64,000 nucleotides of DNA, taken from Neomelitea salexigens DSM 19753 (GTDB lineage Bacteria > Pseudomonadota > Gammaproteobacteria > Pseudomonadales > Spongiibacteraceae). The notes beneath the pieces were generated by a model, which saw only the letters and a list, made by a program, of their open reading frames with translations, was not told the origin of the DNA and searched no databases. Position numbers and translations under genes: made by a program. How positions within the stretch are numbered: position 1 is the stretch's first letter; each line of letters opens with the position of its first letter. The stretch lies in NCBI RefSeq assembly GCF_000422345.1, contig NZ_AULP01000005.1, positions 62,001-126,000 of the forward strand, read 5' to 3'. Below, one piece after another: positions 27,001 through 34,200 of this stretch.

Positions 27001-27415
27001 CATCGGCCCCGACGGCGGCAACGTGAGGGTCGACGCGCTCGTGTTTTCACCCGGCCCCTCCGGTGGGCGAACTTGCGACTTTGGCTCTACCACACAAATG
27101 GGGTCAATCGTCGTGCCCGTTGGTTTTGATGACTCAGTAGGGGTTCCCCGCGGTATGGAGATATTTGTTCGCCAGTTCGATGAGGGCACCGGCATCGGCA
27201 TCGCCTATGACTACGAGCAGGCCACCCTGCACCGCGCCCCGCCCAATATTAGCCCTGCGCCTGCGAGCGACATCGACACCATTAGTGAGTTTAACGCCCG
27301 CGTTCAGGCCGCTATCGCCGCGTACGCAGCCTATCCACCGGAAGACCTGAACCCAGAAGCGTATCGCGACGCGTTAGAAGAGCTCGTAGGCCCGCTGCAA
27401 CCACAACAGGAGTAA
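24002..27415 (+). CDS. Lipoprotein fusing calcium-binding type-3 repeats to an amidase
   Basis: A 1137-residue surface lipoprotein. The signal ends in lipobox LSACGGGG, with a Gly/Ser linker. Residues about 35-200 are an uncharacterised N-terminal domain, and about 204-560 are Asp-rich thrombospondin type-3-like calcium repeats (DTDGDGIGNN, DSDNDGVSDSEDAFP). Residues about 570-1080 are an amidase-signature domain. The Ser-cisSer-Lys triad is visible as Lys654 (LLKDNYD), Ser729 (PAGSSSGTG) and Ser753 (DTCQSIRHP), with 75- and 24-residue spacings identical to those known in this enzyme family. It should hydrolyse an amide outside the cell. The 'CQS' before the nucleophile replaces the usual 'GGS'. 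It stands alone, with a hairpin behind it. Confidence 0.9.
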   Translation: MRHILLVSSVSVILSACGGGGSGGGSSPGDSQNTGTKVTGQLIDSPIQGILYSTAPNPTANTNLPMTGANGDFDYVEGDTVSFYLGALKIGEALGGQFITLDDLLPSENTITNVARLLLTLDEDRNPDNGIRLSSQVIEKTLALDIPLSEFDVAPDDFDTSRASAFAEQANEDQRSLISALEANQHLEKTRKDLSDGSYDFDGGADTDDDGVNDAVDSCPETPAGKDVDQNGCALAEAEQDNDKDGVKNAADNCPANANSDQLDTDNDSRGDACDADDDNDGILDDDEVANGSDPKLADTDSDGVPDGEDAFPSDDSEFEDSDGDSIGNNADEDDDNDGLSDAEEEALGTNPRRADSDNDGVSDSEDAFPTNSSETTDTDGDGIGNNTDEDDDNDGASDAEEQAQGTDPQRADSDNDGTKDGDDAFPNDPSESTDSDNDGIGNNSDEDDDNDGVSDANEADMGTDPLKADSDGDGVSDGQDAFPNDASESRDTDGDGIGDNSDAFPEDASETKDTDGDGVGDNSDAFPEDNAEHADADGDGIGDNADIDDNNDGIRDDLFQIVEATMADVHAALAGELVDENGDALTCVDITQQYIDRILAYNNNPQPNGGLPIFGVLAILPNAIAQAQALDELYASDQGIGDRYLHCMPVLLKDNYDTVDYPSTQGSYSMLGHQAGVDANSVKGLREAGALILGKANQDEFAYFTTGFSARAIQVSNPYNTSESPAGSSSGTGASLAANFALGGTGSDTCQSIRHPSSVGGLVGIRPSLGVVSQHGIFPLAHSRDTGGPMTRTVTDAALMLTAMGKYDSRDPKAAAFPAEQRPESYTQYLDRNQYGLAGRNIGIVRDLGGNTDAAGTGTQGELIAAAVAEMEALGATVYDVYLPNYTSLGAGSSHYDMNEYFSVFESEGGTSARRCVSSTAIALDGEESAHDRDDECYGIEGIVESGRVGPRTAGLFALTALGDPNQPPTQAQLQAIVDMRAYVTGEMDIVKDANGDPLIGPDGGNVRVDALVFSPGPSGGRTCDFGSTTQMGSIVVPVGFDDSVGVPRGMEIFVRQFDEGTGIGIAYDYEQATLHRAPPNISPAPASDIDTISEFNARVQAAIAAYAAYPPEDLNPEAYRDALEELVGPLQPQQE
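24610..25680 (+). repeat. Internal tandem repeats encoding calcium-binding type-3 motifs
   Basis: About 1.07 kb of imperfect tandem repeats inside the amidase lipoprotein, built on Asp-rich units such as DSDGDGVSDGQDAFP and on recurring EDDDNDG...DAEE...GTDP segments. The DNA is repetitive enough (GAC/GAT/AAC-rich) to produce long open frames on the other strand and in other frames, which are artefacts. Such tracts can change length by slippage or recombination. Confidence 0.85.
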
Positions 27416-27430
27416 ATACGTATCCATAAT

Positions 27431-27465
27431 CGGCAAGCCCTTGCGAATTTCACGGGGGCTTGCCG
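27431..27465 (+). terminator. Hairpin downstream of the amidase lipoprotein
   Basis: A perfect 10-bp stem (CGGCAAGCCC / GGGCTTGCCG) around a 15-base loop, 16 bases past the stop. No long T run follows, so its efficiency as an intrinsic terminator is uncertain. The rest of the 296-base gap (27466-27711) shows nothing recognisable. Confidence 0.6.
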
Positions 27466-27711
27466 CTTCACTTAACGAAGGCAGATACGACTAAATCGTC
27501 CGCCACTGAAACGCTAACGCGCGCCACACAATGCAGAGAAACCGCACGCGTAATGCAAACGGATTCGCACAAGCCCATTCGGATCGTCATTACGCTACCA
27601 CACGTGTTTTGCTTTTCAAAAAACCAACCAAAACCCTAAACAGCCACCCCTCGACAAACAGGAAAAATTGCTAAACGTGGCGTCACAAAGCTGCGCCAAT
27701 ACAATACTCAG

Positions 27712-28125
27712 CTATCGGGCTTTACTTTCAACATAGCGCTTAAAATTATTCAGAATACACAACCAGCCATCTCGCTGCTGCGCGGCCGAGTTTTCATCTT
27801 CGGCGTCAAAGGTTTCGATGACCTCAACCCCTTCACTCGTTTCTACAAACGCGACGGTAACAAGGCGCTGGTCATCCAACTCAAAATGAATGGCCTTGTT
27901 CTCCTCCACCTTGGTATAAACCCCTGCAAAGTCAAAGCCCATAGATCCATCTTTGGCTTCCATTCGGTAATTAAAGCCCCTCCCCACTTGCAGGTTCACC
28001 TCTGCTTTCGGGCAGCACCAGTCATCAGTGGCATAGTTCCAGTTTTCTATATCCTCAGGCGTTACCCATGCGCGCCAAACAGCGGCAATGGGCGCATTCA
28101 CCAGCGTTTTAATTTCAATCTTCAT
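27712..28125 (-). CDS. SRPBCC/AHSA1-like (START-fold) protein
   Basis: A 137-residue SRPBCC-fold protein of the AHSA1/polyketide-cyclase group. The N-terminal strand and helix IEIKTLVNAPIAAVWRAWVTPEDIENWNY, the mid-segment GVYTKVEENKAIHFELDDQRLV and the C-terminal helix GWLCILNNFKRYVES are typical. These proteins bind hydrophobic ligands or act as chaperone activators; the ligand is unknown. ATG 28125 follows a G-rich ribosome-binding site; an ATG four codons upstream is possible. Confidence 0.88.
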   Translation of the reverse strand: MKIEIKTLVNAPIAAVWRAWVTPEDIENWNYATDDWCCPKAEVNLQVGRGFNYRMEAKDGSMGFDFAGVYTKVEENKAIHFELDDQRLVTVAFVETSEGVEVIETFDAEDENSAAQQRDGWLCILNNFKRYVESKAR

Positions 28126-28346
28126 CCCTACCCCCAACAGCTCATCAACTCCCTAATCGGGCAAGCCACGAAGGCATGCCCCTGACCCGACGGACATTCT
28201 GCCACCATTTAAACCAAATGCTTATACACCCCAGCCCCCGTCTCAGCGCTGGATTACACAAATTGACCAGTAGTTTGAATATTCGGTCAAGTCTTACCCT
28301 GCCATCTCAGCCAACATAGCCCCATGTTTCAATGAGGCACCAGTCG

Positions 28347-28643
28347 ATGAATACCAACAACACACAAACGCGGTTTTCGCTCTATCACTACCCGGCATGC
28401 CCCTTTTGTGCCTATACCCGCGCGGCGATCAAAAGCTTGAAGCTAGACGTGGCGCAACGGGATATTGCCGTTCACCCAGGTTATCGCCGAGAACTTCGTC
28501 AGGGCGGCGGCAAAACACAGGTTCCCTGCCTGAAAATCGAGAGTGGCGGCCAAGTGAAATGGCTTTATGAATCGCAGGACATCATCAACTTTCTCAGTCG
28601 TCAGGCCAACACTCATAAAAGCAACAAAGGGGTAAAGCGATGA
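28347..28643 (+). CDS. Glutaredoxin-like protein
   Basis: A 98-residue glutaredoxin with the redox motif YPACPFCAYT (C-P-F-C) near residues 15-24, the cis-Pro TQVPCL and the C-terminal YESQDIINFL helix. It reduces disulphides or glutathionylated thiols in the cytoplasm. Its stop overlaps the start of the sigma-factor gene (ATGA), so the two are translationally coupled. That suggests a redox-sensing or repair role within the same regulon. GAGG precedes ATG 28347; ATG 28332 is an alternative. Confidence 0.9.
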   Translation: MNTNNTQTRFSLYHYPACPFCAYTRAAIKSLKLDVAQRDIAVHPGYRRELRQGGGKTQVPCLKIESGGQVKWLYESQDIINFLSRQANTHKSNKGVKR

Positions 28644-29233
28644 ATACATCCACGCCGCAAACAGAACACACCTCACCGATCTGGCAACATGATTGGGCCC
28701 TGGCCGAACGCCTAAAGCATGGCGATAGAAAGGCCTACGCCAGCGCCTACCGCGACTACCACCCCGCCATGGTCGGCATTGCCCGCCAATATGTGGAGCA
28801 CAGCCTCGCCGAGGATGCCGCCCAGAGTGCCTGGGTCGCCGCACTAGAGCGAATGCATCAGTTCGAGGGTCGCTCAACGCTTAAAACCTGGCTGTGTCGC
28901 ATTACCATTAACATGGCCCTCACCGCGCGCCGAAAGCGCCAGAAAGAAATTACCGTGTCGGCAGCTCGCTGGTCGGCCTTGGCCGACGAGAGCCGTCACG
29001 CTCACCCCGAAGAGGCGCTGAGTGCTCCTGAACTCGCTCTGGATAGCGCCCGCACATTGCACAACGTGGATGAAAAAATGCGGCGCATGAACCGCGCCCA
29101 GGCCAATGCGCTCTACCTCCGCGCCACCAGCGCCATCGATGGCAAACAAATCTCAGAGAGCCTGGCACTCTCTCACGCCAATATGCGCGTGATGCTGCAC
29201 CGAGCGCGAAACCAGCTCTCAGCATGCCGATAA
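28640..29233 (+). CDS. ECF-type RNA polymerase sigma factor
   Basis: A 197-residue ECF sigma factor with region 2 (about residues 25-95, AYASAYRDYHPAMVGIARQYVEHSLAEDAAQSAWVAALERMHQFEGRSTLKTWLCRI) and region 4 (about 145-195, NRAQANALYLRATSAIDGKQISESLALSHANMRVMLHRARNQL). It directs polymerase to stress or redox promoters. It is coupled to the glutaredoxin by a 4-base overlap. No anti-sigma factor (zinc-finger or other) follows; only a 30-codon frame (29244-29336) and then a VOC-family gene are present. Confidence 0.9.
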   Translation: MNTSTPQTEHTSPIWQHDWALAERLKHGDRKAYASAYRDYHPAMVGIARQYVEHSLAEDAAQSAWVAALERMHQFEGRSTLKTWLCRITINMALTARRKRQKEITVSAARWSALADESRHAHPEEALSAPELALDSARTLHNVDEKMRRMNRAQANALYLRATSAIDGKQISESLALSHANMRVMLHRARNQLSACR

Positions 29234-29355
29234 GGGCGAACTCATGATCAAGCGTCGCTCCCCACATGGCCAGCGGCGCCACAAGCACCACGGGGTTAAT
29301 AACACACTCGGCGGGCAAGGAATTTGGCCTGTAGCCAACGCATAGGAGAATAGCT

Positions 29356-29754
29356 ATGAAAACGATAACACACGGCGCGCACCACATAGGTTTAACGGTT
29401 TCCAAGCTAGAGGAAAGCGCCGCTTTCTTTACCCAGATTCTCGGCTGGAAAGAAGTGCATAGAAAACCCGACTACCCGGCCATTTTCGTCAGCGACGGCA
29501 ACATTATGCTCACGCTTTGGGCTGCCAAATCTCCCTCGCCGGTGCCATTCAACCGCAACTCAAACATCGGCCTTCATCACTTGGCACTGGCGGTAAATTC
29601 AGAGCAAGCACTTAACGCCATTCACCAAACGCTGGTGGACCACACTATCGATATTGAATTTGCCCCCGAAGCGGTGGGCTCAAGTGAAGCTAAACACCTG
29701 ATGTGCACCGAGCCAAGTGGCATTCGCTTGGAGTTCTTCTGGCCAGGTGCTTAA
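29356..29754 (+). CDS. VOC/glyoxalase-family protein
   Basis: A 132-residue vicinal-oxygen-chelate fold protein with two beta-alpha-beta-beta-beta units. Potential metal ligands are His in HHIGLTVS (about residue 10), His in GLHHLALAV and the Glu near the C-terminus (RLEFFWPG). The family includes glyoxalase I, dioxygenases and antibiotic-binding proteins; this short form cannot be assigned. AGGAGAA precedes ATG 29356. Confidence 0.85.
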   Translation: MKTITHGAHHIGLTVSKLEESAAFFTQILGWKEVHRKPDYPAIFVSDGNIMLTLWAAKSPSPVPFNRNSNIGLHHLALAVNSEQALNAIHQTLVDHTIDIEFAPEAVGSSEAKHLMCTEPSGIRLEFFWPGA

Positions 29755-29856
29755 GCATTTCAGTGGATAGATATGCCACTACTCACTTGAGGCAGGCATA
29801 AACAAGCAGCCTGAATCCAGTAACTAATTTTTTACTACGCTCTGGTTCATAACACT

Positions 29857-30636
29857 ATGAAACACTTACTAACGCGCCTATTCATTACCCTTGGCAGCGC
29901 GCTACTGCTCTCATCACACACCGCGCTTGCTGAAGAGTACCCACAAATCATTAAGCACATACTGGATCGTGGTCTGAGCATGGTCGCCGACTTCGACGCC
30001 ACGCCCGACATGCGCGGCTACATTCTGGAATCGCAAGGCAAGCCGATCACTGTTTATGTCAGCAAAGATCAGCAGCACGCCTTTGTCGGCACCCATATCG
30101 ACCAAGACGGCAACAATTTCTCCGCTGAAAAAATCGATGCCTTGTACTACCCCGTCAAGGCGCGTCAAACCTGGGCCGAGCTTGCCTCGAGCCACTGGGT
30201 CGCCGACGGCGATAACAGCGCACCGACCACCATCTACGCTTTCTACGATCCTAACTGCCCCTACTGCCAAGCCTTCCGTGAAGCCGCTAGCCCCTGGATT
30301 CAATCGGGGCTGGTGCAGCTCAGGCACATTATGGTTGGTGTACTAACGCCCAGCAGCTTGCCCAAAACCGCGACCATATTGGGTGCTGCAAACCCGCACA
30401 CCGCGTATATGCAAAACGTGGCGCAACATAAACACGGCGGCATTGCGGTGCAGGAAAGCGCTCGAATACGCGGCGAACCACAGGTGCAGGCCAACAACCA
30501 ACTAATGCAAAAACTTGGCGTGCCAGCCACGCCAGGCATCTACTACAAAGATGCCGAGGGTCGGCTACATAGGCACTTGGGCATGCCGCCAGCGCACACG
30601 CTAAACCTGATGATGGAGGGGGTAGCAAAGCCTTGA
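29857..30636 (+). CDS. dsbG: Periplasmic thiol:disulphide interchange protein
   Basis: A 259-residue DsbC/DsbG-family protein. It has a signal peptide (ending ALAEEYP), an N-terminal dimerisation domain and a thioredoxin-like domain (about residues 125-255) with the active site FYDPNCPYCQAF. The CPYC tetrad is that of DsbG; DsbC has CGYC. The cis-Pro is in GVPATPGIYY. It would keep single Cys residues reduced or isomerise disulphides in the periplasm. It closes a cluster with a glutaredoxin and an ECF sigma factor, suggesting a shared oxidative-stress role. Confidence 0.9.
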   Translation: MKHLLTRLFITLGSALLLSSHTALAEEYPQIIKHILDRGLSMVADFDATPDMRGYILESQGKPITVYVSKDQQHAFVGTHIDQDGNNFSAEKIDALYYPVKARQTWAELASSHWVADGDNSAPTTIYAFYDPNCPYCQAFREAASPWIQSGLVQLRHIMVGVLTPSSLPKTATILGAANPHTAYMQNVAQHKHGGIAVQESARIRGEPQVQANNQLMQKLGVPATPGIYYKDAEGRLHRHLGMPPAHTLNLMMEGVAKP

Positions 30637-30692
30637 GGCGGTATGGCTGGCGCGACCAGAAAGCAAGCGATAGCGCACTTCACCAGCGCGGC

Positions 30693-31559
30693 CTATCCAT
30701 TCAACAGCGCGTCGACCCACTCCAAAAAGCGCACGGCGCCGCGCGTTTCAAAGCTGTTTTTATTCGGCACGTAGTAACACAGACTGGAAGTCACCTCTCG
30801 CGTATCACAGCTTTGCAGCAGCTTGGCATCCACTAAGCGCTTAGCGAGCGTCGTCGAACAGAAAACCAGCCCGCGCCCGGCCATTGCCTGCTGAATCCCA
30901 AATAACTCCTGATCAAAGGGAACGCAGTTAAGTTTTGCCCCCTGCAACTCATTCTCTTCCAGCCAAGCAGTGAGTGGTGGCTCCGGCAAAGCAGTATTTT
31001 TCCACTGCGTGGTAAACAGGGTAATTCCCTCGTTCCACTCGCCATGAGCTGCCATTCCAGGAGCGCCAAAGACATTGAATGACTCATGTCGAATGATATC
31101 CGATGGCTCAACCCTAGTGGCATCGCCATAGCGAACAGGCAGAATGTAAGACTGGCTATCCACTGACTCGCCTGTCGATATTTCCAGAGAGATACCCGGG
31201 TTCGCCTGTTCAAATTCGTGCTGAGCAGGAATGAGCGCCATCGCCGCCAACGACGAGGTTGTCGTCACCCGTATCGCTGTGCCCGCCCTCATCACCTCAT
31301 CCAAAGCATTATCAATTTTACGAAACCCCTCCGAGGTTGCCTTTGCCAGGCGCGCCCCTGTTGCGGTTAACGCAATCCGCCTGCCCTGACGATGAAACAA
31401 ACTGACCGTTAAGCGCCCCTCCAAATTACTAATGTGATGGGAGATCGCCGTTGGCGTTAGCGACAGCTCCTCAGCGGCCAACTTAAAACTGCCCAGGCGG
31501 GCAGCAGATTCAAACGCTTTGAGCGCCTGCAACGACACTTGCAACGTGCACCTCCCCAA
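30693..31559 (-). CDS. LysR-family regulator (GcvA-like)
   Basis: A 288-residue LysR-type regulator with the N-terminal helix-turn-helix ALKAFESAARLGSFKLAAEELSLTPTAISHHISNLEGRL (about residues 9-48), a GcvA-like pattern, and a C-terminal periplasmic-binding-like effector domain. It is divergent from the azoreductase gene, with a palindrome between them, so it likely controls that gene and the deaminase behind it. Confidence 0.92.
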   Translation of the reverse strand: MGRCTLQVSLQALKAFESAARLGSFKLAAEELSLTPTAISHHISNLEGRLTVSLFHRQGRRIALTATGARLAKATSEGFRKIDNALDEVMRAGTAIRVTTTSSLAAMALIPAQHEFEQANPGISLEISTGESVDSQSYILPVRYGDATRVEPSDIIRHESFNVFGAPGMAAHGEWNEGITLFTTQWKNTALPEPPLTAWLEENELQGAKLNCVPFDQELFGIQQAMAGRGLVFCSTTLAKRLVDAKLLQSCDTREVTSSLCYYVPNKNSFETRGAVRFLEWVDALLNG

Positions 31560-31578
31560 CAGTAAGCAGCCAAACTAT

Positions 31579-31597
31579 AGATGAGTTTAGCTCATCT
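31579..31597. promoter_or_regulatory. LysR-type palindrome between regulator and azoreductase
   Basis: A perfect 7-bp inverted repeat AGATGAG / CTCATCT separated by 5 bases. It contains the T-N11-A pattern expected for LysR recognition and lies 20 bases before the LysR start in the 118-base divergent gap. Confidence 0.6.
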
Positions 31598-31677
31598 GCA
31601 GGTGCATTTTTATCGTTTGTTCGCCCACCCACAGCGTCACAAAATACCCCTGTCATTAACTGAACGAGAGAACGACC

Positions 31678-32382
31678 ATGACAACAATACTCCACATCGA
31701 TTCAAGTGTAAGAGCGGCAAGCAACCCAAACCCCGAGCACGATTCCCTGTCGAAAAATATTGCGCGGCGGTTTATCGAGACATGGAAGAAGCACCGACCT
31801 CTAGATGAGTATATCTACAGAGACGTCGGCATAAACCCACCCGCATTTATCAACCAAGACTGGATTGGCGCGGTATTTACCCCCGAGCAAAACCGCAGCC
31901 CGGCGCAGCGCCAAACACTGGCCCTCTCCGACGAGCTGATTGCAGAGGTCGCAGCGGCCGATGTCATCGTTATTTCCTCGCCAATGTACAACTACGGCAT
32001 GCCCGCCCAGCTTAAAGCCTGGTTCGACCAAATTGTGCGGATCAATAAAACCTTCGACTTTGACCTATCGCGCGGCGACTACCCCTTGCAGCCACTGCTA
32101 TCTGGCAAAACCCTAATCATCGTGACGTCCACGGGCGAATTCGGCTTTGAAAAGGGCGGCATACGCGAGCACTCGGCCCATCTGGTTCCTCACCTGAAAA
32201 CGCTCAGCAAATATTTGGGCGTGGAAACCAGCTATGAAATCGCCTCGGAATACCAGGAATTTGGCGACGACCGACACCGCCACTCACTCGCCCAGGCAAA
32301 AGCCCGTGCCGAACGCCTCGCAGCCGAGTTATGCGGCGCTATGCCGACGCAATCGCCCACCACGGAGGCAGAAAGTGCGTAA
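31678..32382 (+). CDS. azoR: FMN-dependent NADH-azoreductase
   Basis: A 234-residue flavodoxin-fold quinone/azo reductase of the AzoR (AcpD) family. Motifs: N-terminal ILHIDSSVRAASNP for FMN phosphate binding, SPMYNYGMPAQLKAWFDQIVR (about residues 101-121) and VTSTGEFG. It transfers electrons from NAD(P)H to quinones or azo compounds and protects against thiol/quinone stress. About 20 extra residues are present at the C-terminus. The deaminase gene starts 8 bases before its end, so the two are coupled. It is probably activated by the divergent LysR protein. Confidence 0.9.
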   Translation: MTTILHIDSSVRAASNPNPEHDSLSKNIARRFIETWKKHRPLDEYIYRDVGINPPAFINQDWIGAVFTPEQNRSPAQRQTLALSDELIAEVAAADVIVISSPMYNYGMPAQLKAWFDQIVRINKTFDFDLSRGDYPLQPLLSGKTLIIVTSTGEFGFEKGGIREHSAHLVPHLKTLSKYLGVETSYEIASEYQEFGDDRHRHSLAQAKARAERLAAELCGAMPTQSPTTEAESA

Positions 32383-32857
32383 TGCTCTCGAAAGCCGCCT
32401 GCAACAGCATGCAGAAAGCACCATCGAGCTGGCGATTCAGCACGCCAACGCCGGTGGCTTGCCCTTCGCCGCAATGATTATTAATGCGCAGGGGGAAGTC
32501 ATCGGCCAAGGCGTCAATCAGGTCGCCCAACAGCTCGACTGCACCGCCCACGCCGAAGTTCAGGCAATACGAAACGCCTCACGCAATACGCGCCGCGTTG
32601 CGTTACACGGCGCGACACTCATTGCCTCCGGCGAGCCCTGCGCGCTCTGTTTTATGGCCATCCATATGGCCGGTATCAAAAACGTGATCTGCCTTTCGAG
32701 CCGCCATGATGCCGCCGACCACGGCTTCGACTACCGATGGACCTACCGACACATAAACACCAGCCTACTGAATGCGCTGAACGTGGTGATGTTGGAGAAC
32801 GACAGGAAACTGCTGCCATTTCAGGTGGCAAAACAGCAGCTACGTAACAGTAATTAA
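32375..32857 (+). CDS. Nucleoside/guanine deaminase-type cytidine deaminase-fold protein
   Basis: A 160-residue cytidine-deaminase-fold zinc enzyme. The catalytic HAE (CTAHAEVQAIRNAS, about residues 53-66) and the zinc ligands in SGEPCALCFMAIHMAGI are intact. The pattern resembles guanine deaminase and tRNA-specific adenosine deaminase relatives. I chose GTG 32375 because GGAGG lies 6 bases upstream; in-frame codons before it lie within azoR. The true substrate is unknown. It overlaps azoR by 8 bases and converges with the acetyltransferase gene. Confidence 0.85.
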   Translation: MRNALESRLQQHAESTIELAIQHANAGGLPFAAMIINAQGEVIGQGVNQVAQQLDCTAHAEVQAIRNASRNTRRVALHGATLIASGEPCALCFMAIHMAGIKNVICLSSRHDAADHGFDYRWTYRHINTSLLNALNVVMLENDRKLLPFQVAKQQLRNSN

Positions 32858-32920
32858 GCCAAAAGCACCAAGGGGTGAGGAGAAACGGCTAAATAAAACC
32901 GAAAGTTGTAGCGACTGAAG

Positions 32921-33457
32921 TTACCAAAGCTCAGGGTCATTGAGCGCCTCAACACACCGTGTGGGGCCACTCATCGCCGGAACCGCGCCGCCATCAAGTG
33001 ATTGCGCCAACCAGCCAATCGGCTGACTCAAGGGGCACGGGGCTTTTACAATCGCTTCAGTGATCTGCTCAAAGCCCACTTTGGAATAATAGCCGGGGTC
33101 GCCATAGGTAAACACCAACTCAACCCCAAGTGATTTCAGATGATCCAAACCGTATCGAATAAGCGCCTGACCAATCCCGCGGCCCTGCACATTCGTTGAC
33201 ACCGCAACTGGTGACAAAATAAAGGCTCGCTGCCCGCTCGGCACAATAAGCTGACTAAAGAAAATACCGCCAACAACAGCATCGCCTTCCCATGCAGTAA
33301 AGCCAATAACCGCAGACGGGGGTGTAGTTGAAATCAGATCCTTAACGAAATCCGCAATAACCTGCCCTTCTGCCTCTCCTTCAGCATCAGAGAAAACCCG
33401 CTGAAACAGCGCGACAACGGGCCCCATATCGGATTCATTGAATAATGCAAGTCTCAT
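32921..33457 (-). CDS. GNAT N-acetyltransferase (YhbS-like)
   Basis: A 178-residue GNAT-fold acetyltransferase. The acetyl-CoA loop is SPVAVSTNVQGRGIGQALIRYGLDHL (about residues 85-110; Q/R-G-x-G), followed by GVELVFTYGDPGYYSKVGFE, typical of YhbS-like predicted acetyltransferases. The substrate is unknown. Start ATG 33457 gives the family-like N-terminus MRLALFNESD; a start 12 codons upstream exists. Neither has a strong ribosome-binding site. Confidence 0.82.
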   Translation of the reverse strand: MRLALFNESDMGPVVALFQRVFSDAEGEAEGQVIADFVKDLISTTPPSAVIGFTAWEGDAVVGGIFFSQLIVPSGQRAFILSPVAVSTNVQGRGIGQALIRYGLDHLKSLGVELVFTYGDPGYYSKVGFEQITEAIVKAPCPLSQPIGWLAQSLDGGAVPAMSGPTRCVEALNDPELW

Positions 33458-33614
33458 CAATCTAGTTGCTCTCAGTGCTACCGACTGCTTCAAACATGTG
33501 ACGAATTCCGGTTTCTCTCACACTGTCGAGTCAGGCTCGGCATGAGTATTCTGCGTTAGCTACCAGAAAGCGCACATCAAAACCGGGGGAACGAGAGCCC
33601 GCCGGCTTGACTCG

Positions 33615-33932
33615 TTAATCGCCCCAATCATCGCGATCTTCGAGTAAGTAATTTCGGAGCTCACGTTCGCTGCGCAGAACATATAAGATGAAAATTTTCT
33701 TCCCGGCGTGGCGATAAAAAATTCGACAGGGATTGCATACAACTTCGCGATAGCGACTATCTGTCAGCTCCCCGGGAACCTTGCCAGAGCTTGGGTGTTC
33801 TTTGAGGCGCTCTACAGCAGAGAACACTCGCTGTACCAGTTCACGCGCTGCTGTAAGATTTTCTATCGCTATGTATTCCGCGATTTCGTTCAGGTCAGAT
33901 AGGGCCGGTTCAGTCCAGATTAACTCAGCCAT
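33615..33932 (-). CDS. ParE/RelE-superfamily toxin
   Basis: A 105-residue type II toxin of the ParE/RelE superfamily: WTEPALSDLNEIAEYIAIENLTAARELVQRVFSAVERLKEHPSSGK, then SRYREVVCNPCRIFYRHAGKKIFILYVLRSERELR. The layout (two helices then a curled sheet ending in the R-S-E-R-E-L-R segment) is ParE-like, suggesting gyrase inhibition, but RelE-type mRNA cleavage cannot be excluded. It overlaps the antitoxin gene by 13 bases and follows it on the same strand. Confidence 0.92.
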   Translation of the reverse strand: MAELIWTEPALSDLNEIAEYIAIENLTAARELVQRVFSAVERLKEHPSSGKVPGELTDSRYREVVCNPCRIFYRHAGKKIFILYVLRSERELRNYLLEDRDDWGD

Positions 33933-34177
33933 TTTTTCATTTTGGCTTTGGCTTCATTATGAGTCAGCGTCCTGCCTTCTTGAACAGCGGACTCTCCTCG
34001 AGCGATACCTTCCAAAATTGTCATTCTACGCTGAAGGGACTCAAAGTCTTCGACGTCAACAAGATAGGCAGATGGCTTACCATGCTCTGTGATTAGCACA
34101 GGCTCTTTGGATTTATGAAGTTCAGACAATATCTTGGTTGCCTGGCGCTTCAATGTGGTCACTAATTCAGTCTTCAT
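33920..34177 (-). CDS. Phd/YefM-family antitoxin
   Basis: An 85-residue antitoxin. The N-terminal DNA-binding Phd/YefM fold (KTELVTTLKRQATKILSELHKSKEPVLITEHGKPSAYLVDVEDFESL, residues 2-48) is followed by a flexible, charged C-terminus that would wrap the toxin. It is the first gene of the pair. A perfect palindrome just upstream (34181-34200) is suited to autoregulation by the antitoxin-toxin complex. Confidence 0.92.
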   Translation of the reverse strand: MKTELVTTLKRQATKILSELHKSKEPVLITEHGKPSAYLVDVEDFESLQRRMTILEGIARGESAVQEGRTLTHNEAKAKMKKWLS

Positions 34178-34180
34178 GAA

Positions 34181-34200
34181 AGTGATACTATTCTATCACT
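34181..34200. promoter_or_regulatory. Palindromic operator of the toxin-antitoxin pair
   Basis: A perfect 7-bp inverted repeat AGTGATA / TATCACT with a 6-base AT-rich centre starts 3 bases before the antitoxin ATG. Position and symmetry fit the autorepression site of a Phd/YefM antitoxin. Confidence 0.7.

Noticed and set aside
29244-29336. 30-codon frame after the sigma-factor gene as a possible mini anti-sigma factor
   Set aside because: It is basic and His-rich with no Cys pair or membrane helix, and its ribosome-binding site is weak; chance is more likely.
33500-33614. Inverted repeat (CGAGTCAGGCTCG and CGGCTTGACTCG) after the toxin gene as another attC site
   Set aside because: The arms pair but no inverse core ending in GTTATGT or similar was found, so I do not call it attC; it may be a terminator or a remnant.
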